A stretch of DNA of 64,000 bases from Exiguobacterium sp. FSL W8-0210 (lineage in GTDB: Bacteria > Bacillota > Bacilli > Exiguobacteriales > Exiguobacteriaceae): NCBI RefSeq assembly GCF_038006045.1, contig NZ_JBBOUK010000001.1:2893001-2957000 (forward strand). The letters are read 5' to 3'. Positions within the stretch are counted from its first letter, which is position 1, and the number at the start of each line of letters is the position of its first letter. A program made the translations under genes and the position numbers. Below the pieces are notes generated by a model that ran no database searches, had not been told where the DNA came from, and saw nothing but the letters and a program-made list of their open reading frames with translations. Of this stretch, positions 35,100-44,327 are shown in pieces.

Positions 35100-36023
35100 T
35101 TATACTAATTCTTCTTGTTGCTCTTTTTCATAACGGTTGCGCGGATGCTCCCGGCATTCATCGGAACACGAACGCATGACTTTCGGTTCGCATTCTTCAC
35201 AGCAGAAGTGCTGTCGATTACATTCCGGGTTCGCACAATTAACGTAACGCGTCTCCGGTTTTCCACAGTAGTAACATTCTGAGACGACAGACGGATTGAC
35301 GGCATTGACAGGAACTTGTACACGCTCATCAAAGACGTATAGTTCGCCTTCCCAGTCTTCTCCTTGCGTCTGTTCATCTTTTCCGTACATGACGACTCCG
35401 CCTTTTAGGTGGAAGATATCATCACTCTGTTGCCGTTTACGGAAGTACGCCGTGAATTTTTCACAACGAACGCCACCCGTACAATATGTGAGAACCTTTT
35501 TTCCTTCAAATAAATGCTCGTTCTCGTCAAGCCACTCCGGGAATTCCCGTGAAGCATCGACATCGACTTTTACAGCATTCTTGAAGTGTCCGAGGTCGTA
35601 TTCATAGTTGTTTCGTACATCGAGAATGACGACATCATCTTGTTTCATCATTTCTTTCCACTCTGCTGGTTCAAGATACGCAGCGTGTTCTTCTGGTACG
35701 TTGAATTCATCCTCAAAACGCCATGTGACGAGTTCTTTTTTGTAACGGACGAACGTCTTTTTGAAGGCGTGCTCTTCGACTTCATCGATTTTGAATTCGA
35801 TGTCAGCGAATCGTGGATCCGCCGTCAAGTCCTTCATGTATTGTTCCGTTTGTTCGACCGTTCCAGAGAGTGTGCCGTTGATTCCTTCTGGTGCGATCAA
35901 AATCCGACCTTTAATACCGAGCTCTTTACAGTAAGCAAGATGCTCTTTCGTTAGCTGTTCCGGATTTTCGATCGGAACATACTTATAAAATAATAGTACG
36001 CGATAAGGTTTCATATTCCTCAT
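35100..36023 (-). CDS. trhO: tRNA uridine-5-hydroxylase TrhO (rhodanese family)
   Basis: 307 residues. An N-terminal acylphosphatase-like domain (YRVLLFYKYVPIENPEQL...), a rhodanese domain with the catalytic cysteine in YCTGGVRCEKFTAYF and a C-terminal cysteine-rich zinc-like tail (ECYYCGKPE, CANPECNRQHFCCEECE, CSDECREHP). This layout is that of TrhO/YceA, which makes 5-hydroxyuridine at tRNA position 34 using oxygen. ATG 36023 follows GGGGG; ATG 36014 is an alternative. The leader is short and structured, and the ribosome site could pair with it. Confidence 0.9.
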   Translation of the reverse strand: MRNMKPYRVLLFYKYVPIENPEQLTKEHLAYCKELGIKGRILIAPEGINGTLSGTVEQTEQYMKDLTADPRFADIEFKIDEVEEHAFKKTFVRYKKELVTWRFEDEFNVPEEHAAYLEPAEWKEMMKQDDVVILDVRNNYEYDLGHFKNAVKVDVDASREFPEWLDENEHLFEGKKVLTYCTGGVRCEKFTAYFRKRQQSDDIFHLKGGVVMYGKDEQTQGEDWEGELYVFDERVQVPVNAVNPSVVSECYYCGKPETRYVNCANPECNRQHFCCEECEPKVMRSCSDECREHPRNRYEKEQQEELV

Positions 36024-36152
36024 TAGCCCCCATGTCAGTTTTTTGCAGTAAAACGAACGTTGGCAAACGAAGCGTCTAGCTATTGACTAGCTGGGAACGC
36101 CTGCAAAACGCACCCATTTAAGTATAATACCAACTCCCTTTCGAATGTACAA
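36024..36152 (-). promoter_or_regulatory. trhO promoter and candidate three-way-junction leader
   Basis: Minus-strand TTGTAC (plus 36147-36152), 17 bases, TATTAT (plus 36124-36129). RNA would begin near 36117, just before TTTTGCAG (36108-36101), which pairs with CTGCAAAA (36048-36041). Between them GCGT/ACGC with AGCTA/TAGCT form one arm and CGTT/AACG another. An unpaired TCCC in the first arm can pair with the GGGG of the ribosome site. The class is not known to me. Confidence 0.5.
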
Positions 36153-36252
36153 TCTACAATTCCTGAATCCCTTTCAAGGAATTTCATTCCCTTTCTGAAT
36201 CAGAAAGAGGTAAAATAAAACACAGTAGTACATCTCGCAAGGAGGATTCCGA

Positions 36253-36900
36253 ATGCTCCATACACTTCGTGACTGGATCGAGCAGATGATTTTCTTTCTC
36301 CAAGACTTACCTGGAGGAGCTGCCACCGGTTTGATTGCCCCGTTTCTTGAGTCTCTATTTCCTTTCCTGCCACTCGTCCTGATCATTTCCGCGAATGCGG
36401 CAACCTATGGTTTTGGTATGGGTGTTCTCGTATCATGGGTCGGGAGCATGCTTGGATCACTCGTCGTCTTCGCTTGTATTCGATATCTATTTCGTCGTCC
36501 GGTCACGCGTTGGCTTGAAAAACACCATGCCGCGCAACAGTGGATCGAACGTGTTCGTCACATGAGTCCCATCTCACTCGGATTCTTTTTCTCGCTTCCG
36601 TTCATGCCTGCGTTCATCATCACGTCCATTTCCGCCATGATTCAACTATCGTTGCGGACGTATTTGATCGCTGCTGGTGCCGGTCGTTTGATCGTCGTCA
36701 TCATCTTCTCGCTGATCGGAAAAGAATGGTCGACGTTCCTTGAGCGTCCGATGCGTCTCGTTCTTCTATTTTTGATTTTACTCGCCATTTGGGGAGTCAG
36801 TCGCGGAACGGAAGAGTGGTTAAAGCGTCGCGCCCTTTCAAAACGCGCGGATCATTTACGGGAAATCGAAGACAAAATCGAACGTCCAACTGAAAAATGA
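36253..36900 (+). CDS. TVP38/TMEM64-family (DedA-like) membrane protein
   Basis: 215 residues with five to six membrane segments. FLESLFPFLPLVLIISANAATYGFGMGVLVSWVGSMLGS is the reentrant-loop VTT core, and SLPFMPAFIITSISAMIQLSLRTYLIAAGAGR the second. Such proteins act in lipid or undecaprenyl-phosphate movement across membranes. The substrate is unknown here. Start ATG after AAGGAGG. Terminator directly downstream; single-gene unit. Confidence 0.82.
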   Translation: MLHTLRDWIEQMIFFLQDLPGGAATGLIAPFLESLFPFLPLVLIISANAATYGFGMGVLVSWVGSMLGSLVVFACIRYLFRRPVTRWLEKHHAAQQWIERVRHMSPISLGFFFSLPFMPAFIITSISAMIQLSLRTYLIAAGAGRLIVVIIFSLIGKEWSTFLERPMRLVLLFLILLAIWGVSRGTEEWLKRRALSKRADHLREIEDKIERPTEK

Positions 36901-36903
36901 CTC

Positions 36904-36938
36904 AAGCCTGTCTGTGATTTCATAGACAGGCTTTTTTT
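36904..36938 (+). terminator. Terminator of the TVP38 gene
   Basis: AAGCCTGTCT pairs with AGACAGGCTT, then T7. Confidence 0.92.
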
Positions 36939-37029
36939 GAGTTAATTTCGTTTTTTGTCGTGCTAGGTCTTTTGAATCATTTTCCAGCGCAATTAATATA
37001 TAAAAATAACGTTCAAACAATGTTCAATA

Positions 37030-37045
37030 TTGCAAACGCTTACAT
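37030..37045 (+). promoter_or_regulatory. cre site (CcpA operator)
   Basis: TTGCAAACGCTTACAT fits the Bacillus cre consensus WTGNNARCGNWWWCAW at every position. It lies 120 bases before the DUF485 gene, upstream of a TATAAT box at 37069-37074. Catabolite control of acetate uptake by CcpA is well known; repression in glucose is expected. Confidence 0.75.
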
Positions 37046-37166
37046 TAAATTGGTATGACCAATATTAATATAATAATGCGCTTTTCTCCTTAAAAATTAG
37101 GATAGCTTTTCCAGAAACGACATCCTTATAATGAATTTACATTCATTCCTTAAAGGAGGCGTCCTC

Positions 37167-37493
37167 ATGCATCAAGTATCGGAAGTTCAAAAAAATGAAT
37201 CGACTCAATCTGCTCCAGCAATCGTCGAGAGCGCTACCTTTCAACAATTGATGCGTCAAAAGAATGGCTTCATTCTTCCCGCCATCAGTTTCTGTCTTAT
37301 TTTTTATTTTACGCTTCCGATTTTGACAAGCTACTTTACGATTTTAAATCAGCCGGTGTTCGGTGATATTACGGGTGCTTGGATCTTCGCTTTTGCTCAG
37401 TTCATCATGACATGGACGTTCTGCATGATGTATAGCAAAAAAGCACGTGCCTTTGATCGACTCGTCGAACAAATCAAGGAGGAGTCGAAATGA
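37167..37493 (+). CDS. DUF485 membrane protein, partner of the acetate symporter
   Basis: 108 residues from ATG 37167 (AAAGGAGG seven bases upstream). Two membrane helices (FILPAISFCLIFYFTLPILTSYF and ITGAWIFAFAQFIMTWTFCMMYS). DUF485/YjcH proteins are almost always encoded directly before an ActP symporter; here they overlap by 4 bases. Probably a small accessory subunit. The ribosome site sits in a weak GAGG/CCTC hairpin. Confidence 0.87.
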   Translation: MHQVSEVQKNESTQSAPAIVESATFQQLMRQKNGFILPAISFCLIFYFTLPILTSYFTILNQPVFGDITGAWIFAFAQFIMTWTFCMMYSKKARAFDRLVEQIKEESK

Positions 37494-39046
37494 ATTATAC
37501 TGCCGTTGCTTTATTTGCGGCGATCGTCGGTTTGACGCTCGTCATTACATACTTTGCTGCCCGTAAAACAAAAACTGCTAACGACTTTTATACAGCGGAC
37601 GGTGGACTCACGGGTGCACAAAATGGGATGGCGATTGCTGGCGACTATATGTCTGCTGCCTCGTTCCTCGGAATTGCTGGGATGATCGCTTTGGCCGGAT
37701 TTGACGGATTCTTCTACTCGATCGGTTTCCTCGTTGCCTATCTGGTTGTCTTGTACCTCGTTGCCGAACCACTTCGGAACCTTGGGAAATACACGATGGC
37801 AGATATGATTGCCGCTCGGTTCAATGCTTCAAAAGTTCGCGGAGTCGCTGCCATGAACTCGATCGCGATCTCGATTTTCTATATGATTGCCCAACTCGTC
37901 GGTGCGGGTGCCTTGATTGAATTGTTATTAGGAATTCCTTACACGACAAGTGTCATCATCGTTGGTATCTTGATGACCGTCTACGTCATCTTCGGTGGTA
38001 TGACAGCGACCTCATGGGTCCAAATCATCAAAGCGATTCTCTTGATGGCAGGAACAGCTGTCATTTCGTTCATGGTATTCGCCAAGTTCGATTTTTCGAT
38101 CTTCAAGATGTTTGCAGAAGTCAAACAAGCGACACCGCTCGGTGATTCATTCTTGAATCCCGGAAACAAGTTCAAGTTACCGCTCGATACGATTTCATTG
38201 AATCTCGCACTCGTTCTCGGAACGGCTGGATTACCACATATCTTGATTCGTTTCTTTACTGTTAAGGATGCTCCGACTGCTCGTAAATCCGTCGTATATG
38301 CGACGTGGATCATCGGTGCCTTTTATATCTTGACGATCTTCCTCGGCTTTGGTGCCGCTGCTTTCGTCGGTTCTGAAGATATCATCGCTGCCAATGCTGC
38401 TGGTAACATGGCGGCACCACTTCTCGCCCAAGCACTCGGTGGCGATTTACTCTTCGCGTTCGTCGCTGCAGTCGCCTTTGCGACGATCCTCGCCGTTGTT
38501 GCAGGACTCGTCTTATCCGCAGCATCCGCCTTTGCCCATGACTTCTATAGTCATATTCTACGTAAAGGACAAGCAACGGAAAAAGAACAGATGACGGCCG
38601 CACGACTCGCTTCCATCGCCGTCGCCTTGATTTCGATGGTACTGGCATTGTTCGCACAAACGATGAACGTCGCGTTTCTCGTTTCGCTTGCCTTTGCTGT
38701 CGCGGCAAGTGCTAACTTGCCAGTCATTCTCTTGACGATCTTCTGGCGCCGTTTCAATACTGGCGGAGCTGTCACAGGTATGGTCGTCGGGTTATTCTCT
38801 TCACTGATTCTCGTCGCACTCAGTCCAAACCTTTGGGCAGTCGACGGTTCAGCCTTGTTCGTCGGGGAAGCCCTCTTCCCGCTGACGAATCCAGGAATCG
38901 TCTCCATCCCACTTGGCTTCCTCGGAGCCATCGTCGGGACACTGTTGACGAAATCGAACGAAGTTGCCGGTAACTTCGAACGTATCATAGTCAAGGCCAA
39001 TACCGGTATCGATGCTGCTGCAGAAGTCGCCGCGTCAAAAGAATAA
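37490..39046 (+). CDS. actP: Cation:acetate symporter, sodium:solute symporter family
   Basis: 518 residues, 13 membrane helices of the SSS family. Typical segments: TANDFYTADGGLTGAQNGMAIAGDYMSAASFLG at the start and GTAGLPHILIRFFTVKDAPTARKS in the middle, a signature of ActP acetate permeases. It imports acetate or related short acids with sodium. Coupled to the DUF485 gene upstream; the cre site ahead of the pair implies repression by preferred sugars. Confidence 0.92.
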   Translation: MNYTAVALFAAIVGLTLVITYFAARKTKTANDFYTADGGLTGAQNGMAIAGDYMSAASFLGIAGMIALAGFDGFFYSIGFLVAYLVVLYLVAEPLRNLGKYTMADMIAARFNASKVRGVAAMNSIAISIFYMIAQLVGAGALIELLLGIPYTTSVIIVGILMTVYVIFGGMTATSWVQIIKAILLMAGTAVISFMVFAKFDFSIFKMFAEVKQATPLGDSFLNPGNKFKLPLDTISLNLALVLGTAGLPHILIRFFTVKDAPTARKSVVYATWIIGAFYILTIFLGFGAAAFVGSEDIIAANAAGNMAAPLLAQALGGDLLFAFVAAVAFATILAVVAGLVLSAASAFAHDFYSHILRKGQATEKEQMTAARLASIAVALISMVLALFAQTMNVAFLVSLAFAVAASANLPVILLTIFWRRFNTGGAVTGMVVGLFSSLILVALSPNLWAVDGSALFVGEALFPLTNPGIVSIPLGFLGAIVGTLLTKSNEVAGNFERIIVKANTGIDAAAEVAASKE

Positions 39047-39055
39047 GTTCCCCTT

Positions 39056-39095
39056 AACGGCTCCTTCAACCCCCTTGAAGGAGCCGTCCCCTTTT
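39056..39095 (+). terminator. Terminator of the acetate symporter operon
   Basis: ACGGCTCCTTCAA pairs perfectly with TTGAAGGAGCCGT; the following tract is CCCCTTTT, so termination may be modest. Confidence 0.75.
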
Positions 39096-39160
39096 ACATT
39101 CTTCTCGTTCATTGCCATACTAAGTGAAGAATAGAGAAGAAAAAGAAAGGAAGACTGTAC

Positions 39161-40018
39161 ATGGATCTCGCTTTTTATTATTTCTTAATCCTCGGATTTT
39201 TCATTGGAATCATCTCCGGCTTTTTCGGAATCGGTGGCGGTATCATCTTGACGCCTCTACTACTCATTTTAGGATATGCTCCAAGCGTTGCGATCGCGAC
39301 CAGTCTCATGTTGACTCTCGGATCAACGGTTTCAGGTACGATTTCTCACTTACGCCTTAAAAATGTCGTCTGGCGCGATAGTCTTGTCGTCGGGGGCGTT
39401 GGAATCATCGGTTCGACGATCGCGACACCACTCGTCCTTCGTTTAGAGGAAGTCAACGGTGCCCATCTCGTCATCTCAATCGTTTATATCGGACTCTTAC
39501 TCTACTTCGCGAATAAGTTCTTACGTCCGAAAGCAACGACCGGTGAACAGACTGGTTGGAAAAATCGATATCTTGCCCTTGCCTTCACTGGTCTGTTCGC
39601 TGGATTCATCTCTTCGCTCCTCGGTGTCAGCGGTGGATTCATCATCACACCGTTACTCGTCGGGATCGTTGGCTATGAGTTGAAACGTGCGGTCGGAACG
39701 AGTATTGCTTCCGCGTTACTGATCGTTCTATCGGGACTCGTCAACTATACGGTCGCGAGTACGAATATCGATATCCTCGTCGGTATCATGCTAATCGTCG
39801 GCGCCTTGCTCGGAGCACCGATTGGCGCGAAGCAGTTGACGCATTTCGAAAGTCCGTTCGTCAAAAAGTACCTCGGTATCTTCTATTTGACGGTTGCGGT
39901 CAGTGTGTTACTCGAGGTCATCGGCTGGAACGTCGCTTCACTCTCCGTTCTCGTTGCGCTTAGTTTGATTTTCTTACTGACACTCCTCATCTACAGCCGT
40001 CGTCGAACGAATGGATGA
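39161..40018 (+). CDS. TSUP-family (TauE/SafE) anion exporter
   Basis: 285 residues, eight membrane helices in two inverted halves, each with the glycine-rich motif: SGFFGIGGGIILTPLLLILGY in the first and SSLLGVSGGFIITPLLVGIVGY in the second. TSUP proteins move sulfite, sulfoacetate or other small sulfur/organic anions. The substrate cannot be read from sequence. ATG follows AGAAAGGAAG. It converges on the alanine symporter across a 250-bp palindromic element. Confidence 0.88.
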   Translation: MDLAFYYFLILGFFIGIISGFFGIGGGIILTPLLLILGYAPSVAIATSLMLTLGSTVSGTISHLRLKNVVWRDSLVVGGVGIIGSTIATPLVLRLEEVNGAHLVISIVYIGLLLYFANKFLRPKATTGEQTGWKNRYLALAFTGLFAGFISSLLGVSGGFIITPLLVGIVGYELKRAVGTSIASALLIVLSGLVNYTVASTNIDILVGIMLIVGALLGAPIGAKQLTHFESPFVKKYLGIFYLTVAVSVLLEVIGWNVASLSVLVALSLIFLLTLLIYSRRRTNG

Positions 40019-40031
40019 ATCGTCTCATCAG

Positions 40032-40281
40032 AAAAGGGGCTGACTCAAAAGTCAGTCTCTACAAAGATAAAGGTGGCAGACTGATGATCTGCCACCCTTA
40101 TCTCGTAACAAAAAGAATGACGCGTCACACGTCACTCCTACAGGAAAAGCGCATTTATGCGCTGTCAGAGACGAACAAGACCCGCTTTCCTGCTTAAATG
40201 AAGCAGGAAAACTGGATTGTGTCTCGCCTGAGGAAAGGGCGTGAAAAGACGCGTCATTCTTTTTTTGAGTCAGCCGCTTTT
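40032..40281. repeat. Nested palindromic element, MITE-like or structured RNA
   Basis: The ends AAAAGGGGCTGACTCAAAA (40032-40050) and the inverse at 40263-40281 match at 18 of 19. Inside, AAAAAGAATGACGCGTC (40110-40126) pairs perfectly with 40248-40264. Local hairpins: AGATAA..GGTGGCAGA with TCTGCCACC..TTATCT (40065-40103), AGCGCAT/ATGCGCT (40148-40163), GAGAC/GTCTC enclosing TTTCCTGCTT/AAGCAGGAAA (40168-40225). No reading frame over 60 codons with a ribosome site. It also acts as a terminator both ways (T-runs at 40258-40266). Confidence 0.75.
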
Positions 40282-40286
40282 TTCCG

Positions 40287-41663
40287 TTAAGCCACTCGTT
40301 TGTGACCAGCTCGTTCATAGTCTCTCGTTTGTTCAATGACTAAGTGCGACAAGAACAACATTCCAATCAAGTTCGGAATCATCATTAATCCATTTGCAAT
40401 ATCTGCGACCAGCCACAACGGTTCTAATTGCGCGACCGCACCATAACAGGCTGCGAGCGCAAAGAACACGCGGTATCCTTCGTTGAAGCGTGTCGTACCG
40501 CTCAAGTACTCCAAGCACTTCTCTCCATAGACATACCAACCAATGATCGTTGAATAACCGAAGAAGAAGACGGAGAAAGCGACCGTCCATTCTCCAAATG
40601 ATCCTAGAACACTCGCAAAGGCGGTTGCTGTCAGTGCTGCCCCGGAAAGATTCGCATCATGCATCATACCTGAATGTAGCCCACCTGACGGATCCCAAAA
40701 ACCTGTCGTCAGAAGGACGAGTGCCGTCATCGTACAGACGATCAAGGTTACGATGAAAGTACTCGTCATCGAGATCAATCCTTGCTCGACCGGACGTTCA
40801 CTTTTCGCAGATCCTGCAATCAAGGCTGCTGTCCCGAGTCCTGCTTCGTTCGTGAAAATGCCTCGTGCTACACCGACTTGCATCGCCATCATGATCGATA
40901 CACCGGTGAAGGCTCCCGCTGGCGCAAGCGGCTGGAAGGCGTACTCAAAGATTAAACCAAAGGCTGGTAGAATCTGATCCGCCTTCAATATTAAAAGGAC
41001 ACAAGCGGCACCGATATAAAGTAAGCTCATGATCGGAACAAAGATCGTCGAGATCGCACTGACGCGTTCAAGTCCACCACGAATCGATACATAGACCGCA
41101 ATCGCGAGCAGAATGCCGAACAATAGCAGCGGCACACGGAACGATTGCTCAAGTACCGTTGCCATCGCATTCGCTTGCACCGTATTCCCAACACCAAATG
41201 ATGCGATCAAACCAAATACCGCAAACAGAATGGCGAGGAATTTAAATTTAGGTCCTAGTCCCTTCTCGATATAATACATCGGTCCACTGACGGCTTCGCC
41301 GCGTTCGTTTCGACTTCTAAAGAGAATGGCAAGGAGGCTTTCTGCATATTTCGTCGCCATTCCAATTAAACCGATGACCCACATCCAAAAGACTGCGCCC
41401 GGTCCGCCCATCGTCAAGGCGACTGCGATCCCTGCGATGTTTCCGTTTCCGATTGTCGCCGCGAGGGACGTCATCAACATCTGAAAGCTACTGATTTCAC
41501 CTTCACCTTGCCCTGATTTTTGAACAGATAATTGAAACGCTTGTTTTAAACGCCGAAACTGAAGACCACGTAAACGGATCGTAAAGTACACTCCTGTTCC
41601 TACCAACAACATCATACTCGGAATCCCCCAGACCCAAGCCGATATCAGACGTAATACTTCCAT
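40287..41663 (-). CDS. Sodium:alanine symporter (AGCS family)
   Basis: 458 residues, about eleven membrane helices. AGCS hallmarks: GNGNIAGIAVALTMGGPGAVFWMW, GVARGIFTNEAGLGTAALIAGSAKSE and the W/GP repeat regions. It imports alanine or glycine with sodium. Divergent from adeR, with two AdeR-like palindromes in the shared control region, which supports alanine as substrate. The ribosome site is GAGAGGA before ATG 41663. Confidence 0.93.
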   Translation of the reverse strand: MEVLRLISAWVWGIPSMMLLVGTGVYFTIRLRGLQFRRLKQAFQLSVQKSGQGEGEISSFQMLMTSLAATIGNGNIAGIAVALTMGGPGAVFWMWVIGLIGMATKYAESLLAILFRSRNERGEAVSGPMYYIEKGLGPKFKFLAILFAVFGLIASFGVGNTVQANAMATVLEQSFRVPLLLFGILLAIAVYVSIRGGLERVSAISTIFVPIMSLLYIGAACVLLILKADQILPAFGLIFEYAFQPLAPAGAFTGVSIMMAMQVGVARGIFTNEAGLGTAALIAGSAKSERPVEQGLISMTSTFIVTLIVCTMTALVLLTTGFWDPSGGLHSGMMHDANLSGAALTATAFASVLGSFGEWTVAFSVFFFGYSTIIGWYVYGEKCLEYLSGTTRFNEGYRVFFALAACYGAVAQLEPLWLVADIANGLMMIPNLIGMLFLSHLVIEQTRDYERAGHKRVA

Positions 41664-41710
41664 GCCATTTCATCCTCTCTCTCTTTTCCGAGGCTTACCG
41701 TAGCATGTAG

Positions 41711-41771
41711 TTGTGTTTTCTTACAATACAAAAGAATACTTTTTGTGATTTTACACAATAGAAGATATACT
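41711..41771 (+). promoter_or_regulatory. adeR promoter with two AdeR-like palindromes
   Basis: TTGTGA (41743-41748), 17 bases, TATACT (41766-41771). Over the -35 lies TTGTGATTTTACACAA (41743-41758), and 32 bases upstream, three helical turns, a related TTGTGTTTTCTTACAA (41711-41726). The first recurs before ald. They sit between divergent adeR and the alanine symporter gene. That AdeR binds them is inference. Confidence 0.6.
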
Positions 41772-41807
41772 AAAACTATCGAGTGAAAGAGAAAGAAGGG
41801 AAACCCC

Positions 41808-43025
41808 ATGTTAGAAGCTTCATATCATTCCTTAGACGACTTAGCGGAAGCGATCGGTATTGCCTTGAATGCCCCGATTACGATTGAAGATCGCAATCAC
41901 CGCCTTCTTGCGTATAGTACGCATACGGCGGATACAGACCCTGCCCGTGTCGCAACGATCATTGGTCGCCGGGTACCGGAATCGGTCATCGACCAACTCT
42001 GGAAAGATGAAGTCATCCAGAGCCTTGCTACACAAGATGATCCACTCATTATTTCTGCACGCACGGATGTCGGACTGAATGACCGTGTCGCCATTGCGAT
42101 CAAGCAAGATTCAGAAATTCTCGGCTATATTTGGTCGATTGCCCGAAGCACGCCGTTTACTCCTTCGGAACTAGCGGACTTAAAGAAAGGAGCTCTACTT
42201 GCTCAACGTCAGTTACTGGCGATCGACATGCAGAAAAAACGGAAGGAAGAGCAGACGGAACAGTTTTTCTTCGAGTTATTACATGAAGAACTATCCGAGT
42301 CGGAAATCCTGAAGATGTTCTCTAAACTCCATGTCGCACCACCTGGCATCAGTCGTTTGACGGTCATTCGGTTTTCAGAGGCCATCACACCGCGTCTCGC
42401 CGATCGCCTGCGCTATTTATTGACGATTCAGCAGACAGTTCGTCCGTTACTTTACGCGTATGATGAAACAGATTTCATCTTGTGGATCAGCACAAACGAC
42501 CGCGACGCAGAACAAGAGCGTCTGCAGTTCGACGCCTTCATCCAGTCGTTTCGACAATTGCTCGCGGAGCGGTTCGATTATACGGACTTCGTCGCAGCAA
42601 GTAGTGAAGTCTTCACCGGCGTCCAAGCGATTCCCGAGCGCTATGAAGAAGCGGGCATTGTCTTGCGTCTAAAAGACGCCTTCCCATTTGAGCTGAAGAA
42701 CGTGACCCGTTACGAACGCCTCGGCTTATTCCAGCTCTTACCGATTTTCTCGGAGCGTCTGCGACGGCGGACGGTTCGCTTGGAAGAAATCGAACGGCTG
42801 CGTGCTTACGATGTGAAACATGCCTCCTCCTTATGTGAGACGCTAGAATGGTTCCTTCATTATGATGGAAACGTCAAACAAGTCGCTTCCCATCTCCATG
42901 TCCATCCGAATACGATCCTCTATCGGATGCGACGGATCGAGGAGGAAGCGGGCATTCGAATGGAATCTTTACCTGAACGCTCCTTACTTTATTTGTATCT
43001 AAAAGCAGACCGATATCCTTTGTGA
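41808..43025 (+). CDS. adeR: AdeR, PucR-family activator of alanine dehydrogenase
   Basis: 405 residues. PucR-type layout: an N-terminal sensory region (about 1-140), a GGDEF-like middle and the C-terminal HTH_30 domain ([47 protein letters not shown]). The gene lies directly upstream of ald and divergent from an alanine symporter, as for Bacillus AdeR, which activates ald. ATG follows AGAAGGG. Its stop codon lies inside the 15-bp palindrome at 43010-43045. Confidence 0.87.
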   Translation: MLEASYHSLDDLAEAIGIALNAPITIEDRNHRLLAYSTHTADTDPARVATIIGRRVPESVIDQLWKDEVIQSLATQDDPLIISARTDVGLNDRVAIAIKQDSEILGYIWSIARSTPFTPSELADLKKGALLAQRQLLAIDMQKKRKEEQTEQFFFELLHEELSESEILKMFSKLHVAPPGISRLTVIRFSEAITPRLADRLRYLLTIQQTVRPLLYAYDETDFILWISTNDRDAEQERLQFDAFIQSFRQLLAERFDYTDFVAASSEVFTGVQAIPERYEEAGIVLRLKDAFPFELKNVTRYERLGLFQLLPIFSERLRRRTVRLEEIERLRAYDVKHASSLCETLEWFLHYDGNVKQVASHLHVHPNTILYRMRRIEEEAGIRMESLPERSLLYLYLKADRYPL

Positions 43026-43053
43026 TTTTCCACAAAGGATATCGGTTGTTTTT
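43010..43053 (+). terminator. Terminator of adeR overlapping an AdeR-like palindrome
   Basis: A perfect 15-bp stem (43010-43024 with 43031-43045) and a T-rich tail TTGTTTTT. Its centre, TTGTGATTTTCCACAA (43020-43035), differs at one position from the palindrome in the adeR promoter. So the same DNA may end the adeR mRNA and bind the activator of ald. Confidence 0.75.
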
Positions 43054-43146
43054 GAAAACACCGATAAAGTAGAACGCTTTCATTTCTCGTATACTGAAGA
43101 TGAAGAGAAATTGATTTGTTTATTTGCGAAAGGGGATCGCGTTCAC

Positions 43147-44271
43147 ATGATCATTGGAGTATTAAAGGAAATCAAAAACAACGAAAACCGTGTTGCATTA
43201 ACACCTGCCGGGGTAGCAGCGTTACATGCACAAGGACATCGTGTCATCATTGAATCAATGGCAGGTATGGGGAGTGGCTTCACGAACGAAGAGTACGTTA
43301 AAGCAGGTGCTGAAATCATCGCGACTGCTGCTGAAGTCTGGGCAACAGCCGAACTCGCTCTAAAAGTTAAAGAGCCGATCGCTTCAGAGTACCAATACTT
43401 CCGTCCGGATCTGACATTGTTCACGTATCTTCACTTAGCGGCTGAGCCAGAACTGACACGTGCACTTGTTGATTCGAACATCACAGCAATCGCTTACGAG
43501 ACGGTTGAAAAGAACCGCACGCTTCCATTGTTAACACCAATGAGTGAAGTCGCAGGACGTATGGCATCGCAAATCGGTGCACAGTTCTTGGAAAAACCAC
43601 ACGGTGGTATGGGCATCCTGCTTGCAGGTGTTCCTGGGGTTCGTCGTGGAAAAGTCACAGTCATCGGCGGCGGTGTCGTCGGAACGAATGCTGCGAAACT
43701 CGCGGTTGGTCTCGGTGCGGATGTCACGATCATCGATGTCAGCCCAGAACGCCTTCGTCAGCTCGATGATATCTTCGGTAACTCGATCAACACATTGATC
43801 TCAAACCCATACACGATTGCTGAAGCGGTCGCTGAGAGTGATCTCGTCATCGGTGCTGTCTTGATTCCAGGTGCAAAAGCACCGAAACTCGTCACTGCCG
43901 ATATGGTCAAACGCATGAAGCCGGGCGCTGTCATCGTTGACGTTGCCATCGACCAAGGTGGTATCTTCGAGACGGTCGACCGTATCTCGACGCATGATGA
44001 CCCAACATATGAAAAATTCGGTGTCGTTCATTACGCAGTCGCGAACATGCCAGGTGCTGTTCCACGCACGTCTACACTTGCATTGACGAACGCAACGCTC
44101 CCGTATGTCCTTGAACTCGCGAACAAAGGCACACACCGTGCGCTTGCTGAAAACGAGGCTCTCGAAAAAGGATTGAATGTCGCACAAGGATTCGTCACGT
44201 ACGAAGCGGTCGCACGCGATCTCGGATACACGTACAAATCCGTTGAAGATGTGCTTCACCTACACGCATGA
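43147..44271 (+). CDS. ald: Alanine dehydrogenase
   Basis: 374 residues from ATG 43147 (AAAGGGG upstream). Start [23 protein letters not shown], the substrate-binding Lys/His residues in LKVKEP and FTYLHLAAE, the NAD site [12 protein letters not shown] and the Asp in VDVAIDQGG are all kept. It interconverts L-alanine and pyruvate plus ammonia with NAD. Its -10 box TATACT (43090-43095) lacks a good -35, which fits dependence on an activator, with an AdeR-like palindrome about 75 bases upstream of the likely start. Confidence 0.95.
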   Translation: MIIGVLKEIKNNENRVALTPAGVAALHAQGHRVIIESMAGMGSGFTNEEYVKAGAEIIATAAEVWATAELALKVKEPIASEYQYFRPDLTLFTYLHLAAEPELTRALVDSNITAIAYETVEKNRTLPLLTPMSEVAGRMASQIGAQFLEKPHGGMGILLAGVPGVRRGKVTVIGGGVVGTNAAKLAVGLGADVTIIDVSPERLRQLDDIFGNSINTLISNPYTIAEAVAESDLVIGAVLIPGAKAPKLVTADMVKRMKPGAVIVDVAIDQGGIFETVDRISTHDDPTYEKFGVVHYAVANMPGAVPRTSTLALTNATLPYVLELANKGTHRALAENEALEKGLNVAQGFVTYEAVARDLGYTYKSVEDVLHLHA

Positions 44272-44284
44272 TCTTGAAAGTAGA

Positions 44285-44327
44285 AATAGTCGATGATTCC
44301 TTTTTGAGGAACCATCGACTATTTTTT
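44285..44327 (+). terminator. Terminator of ald
   Basis: AATAGTCGATG, TTCCT/AGGAA and CATCGACTATT form the stem, then T6. Confidence 0.9.

Noticed and set aside
40038-40275. CRISPR-like repeats in the palindromic element
   Set aside because: The repeats are inverted, of different sequence and unevenly spaced; there are no direct repeats or cas genes.
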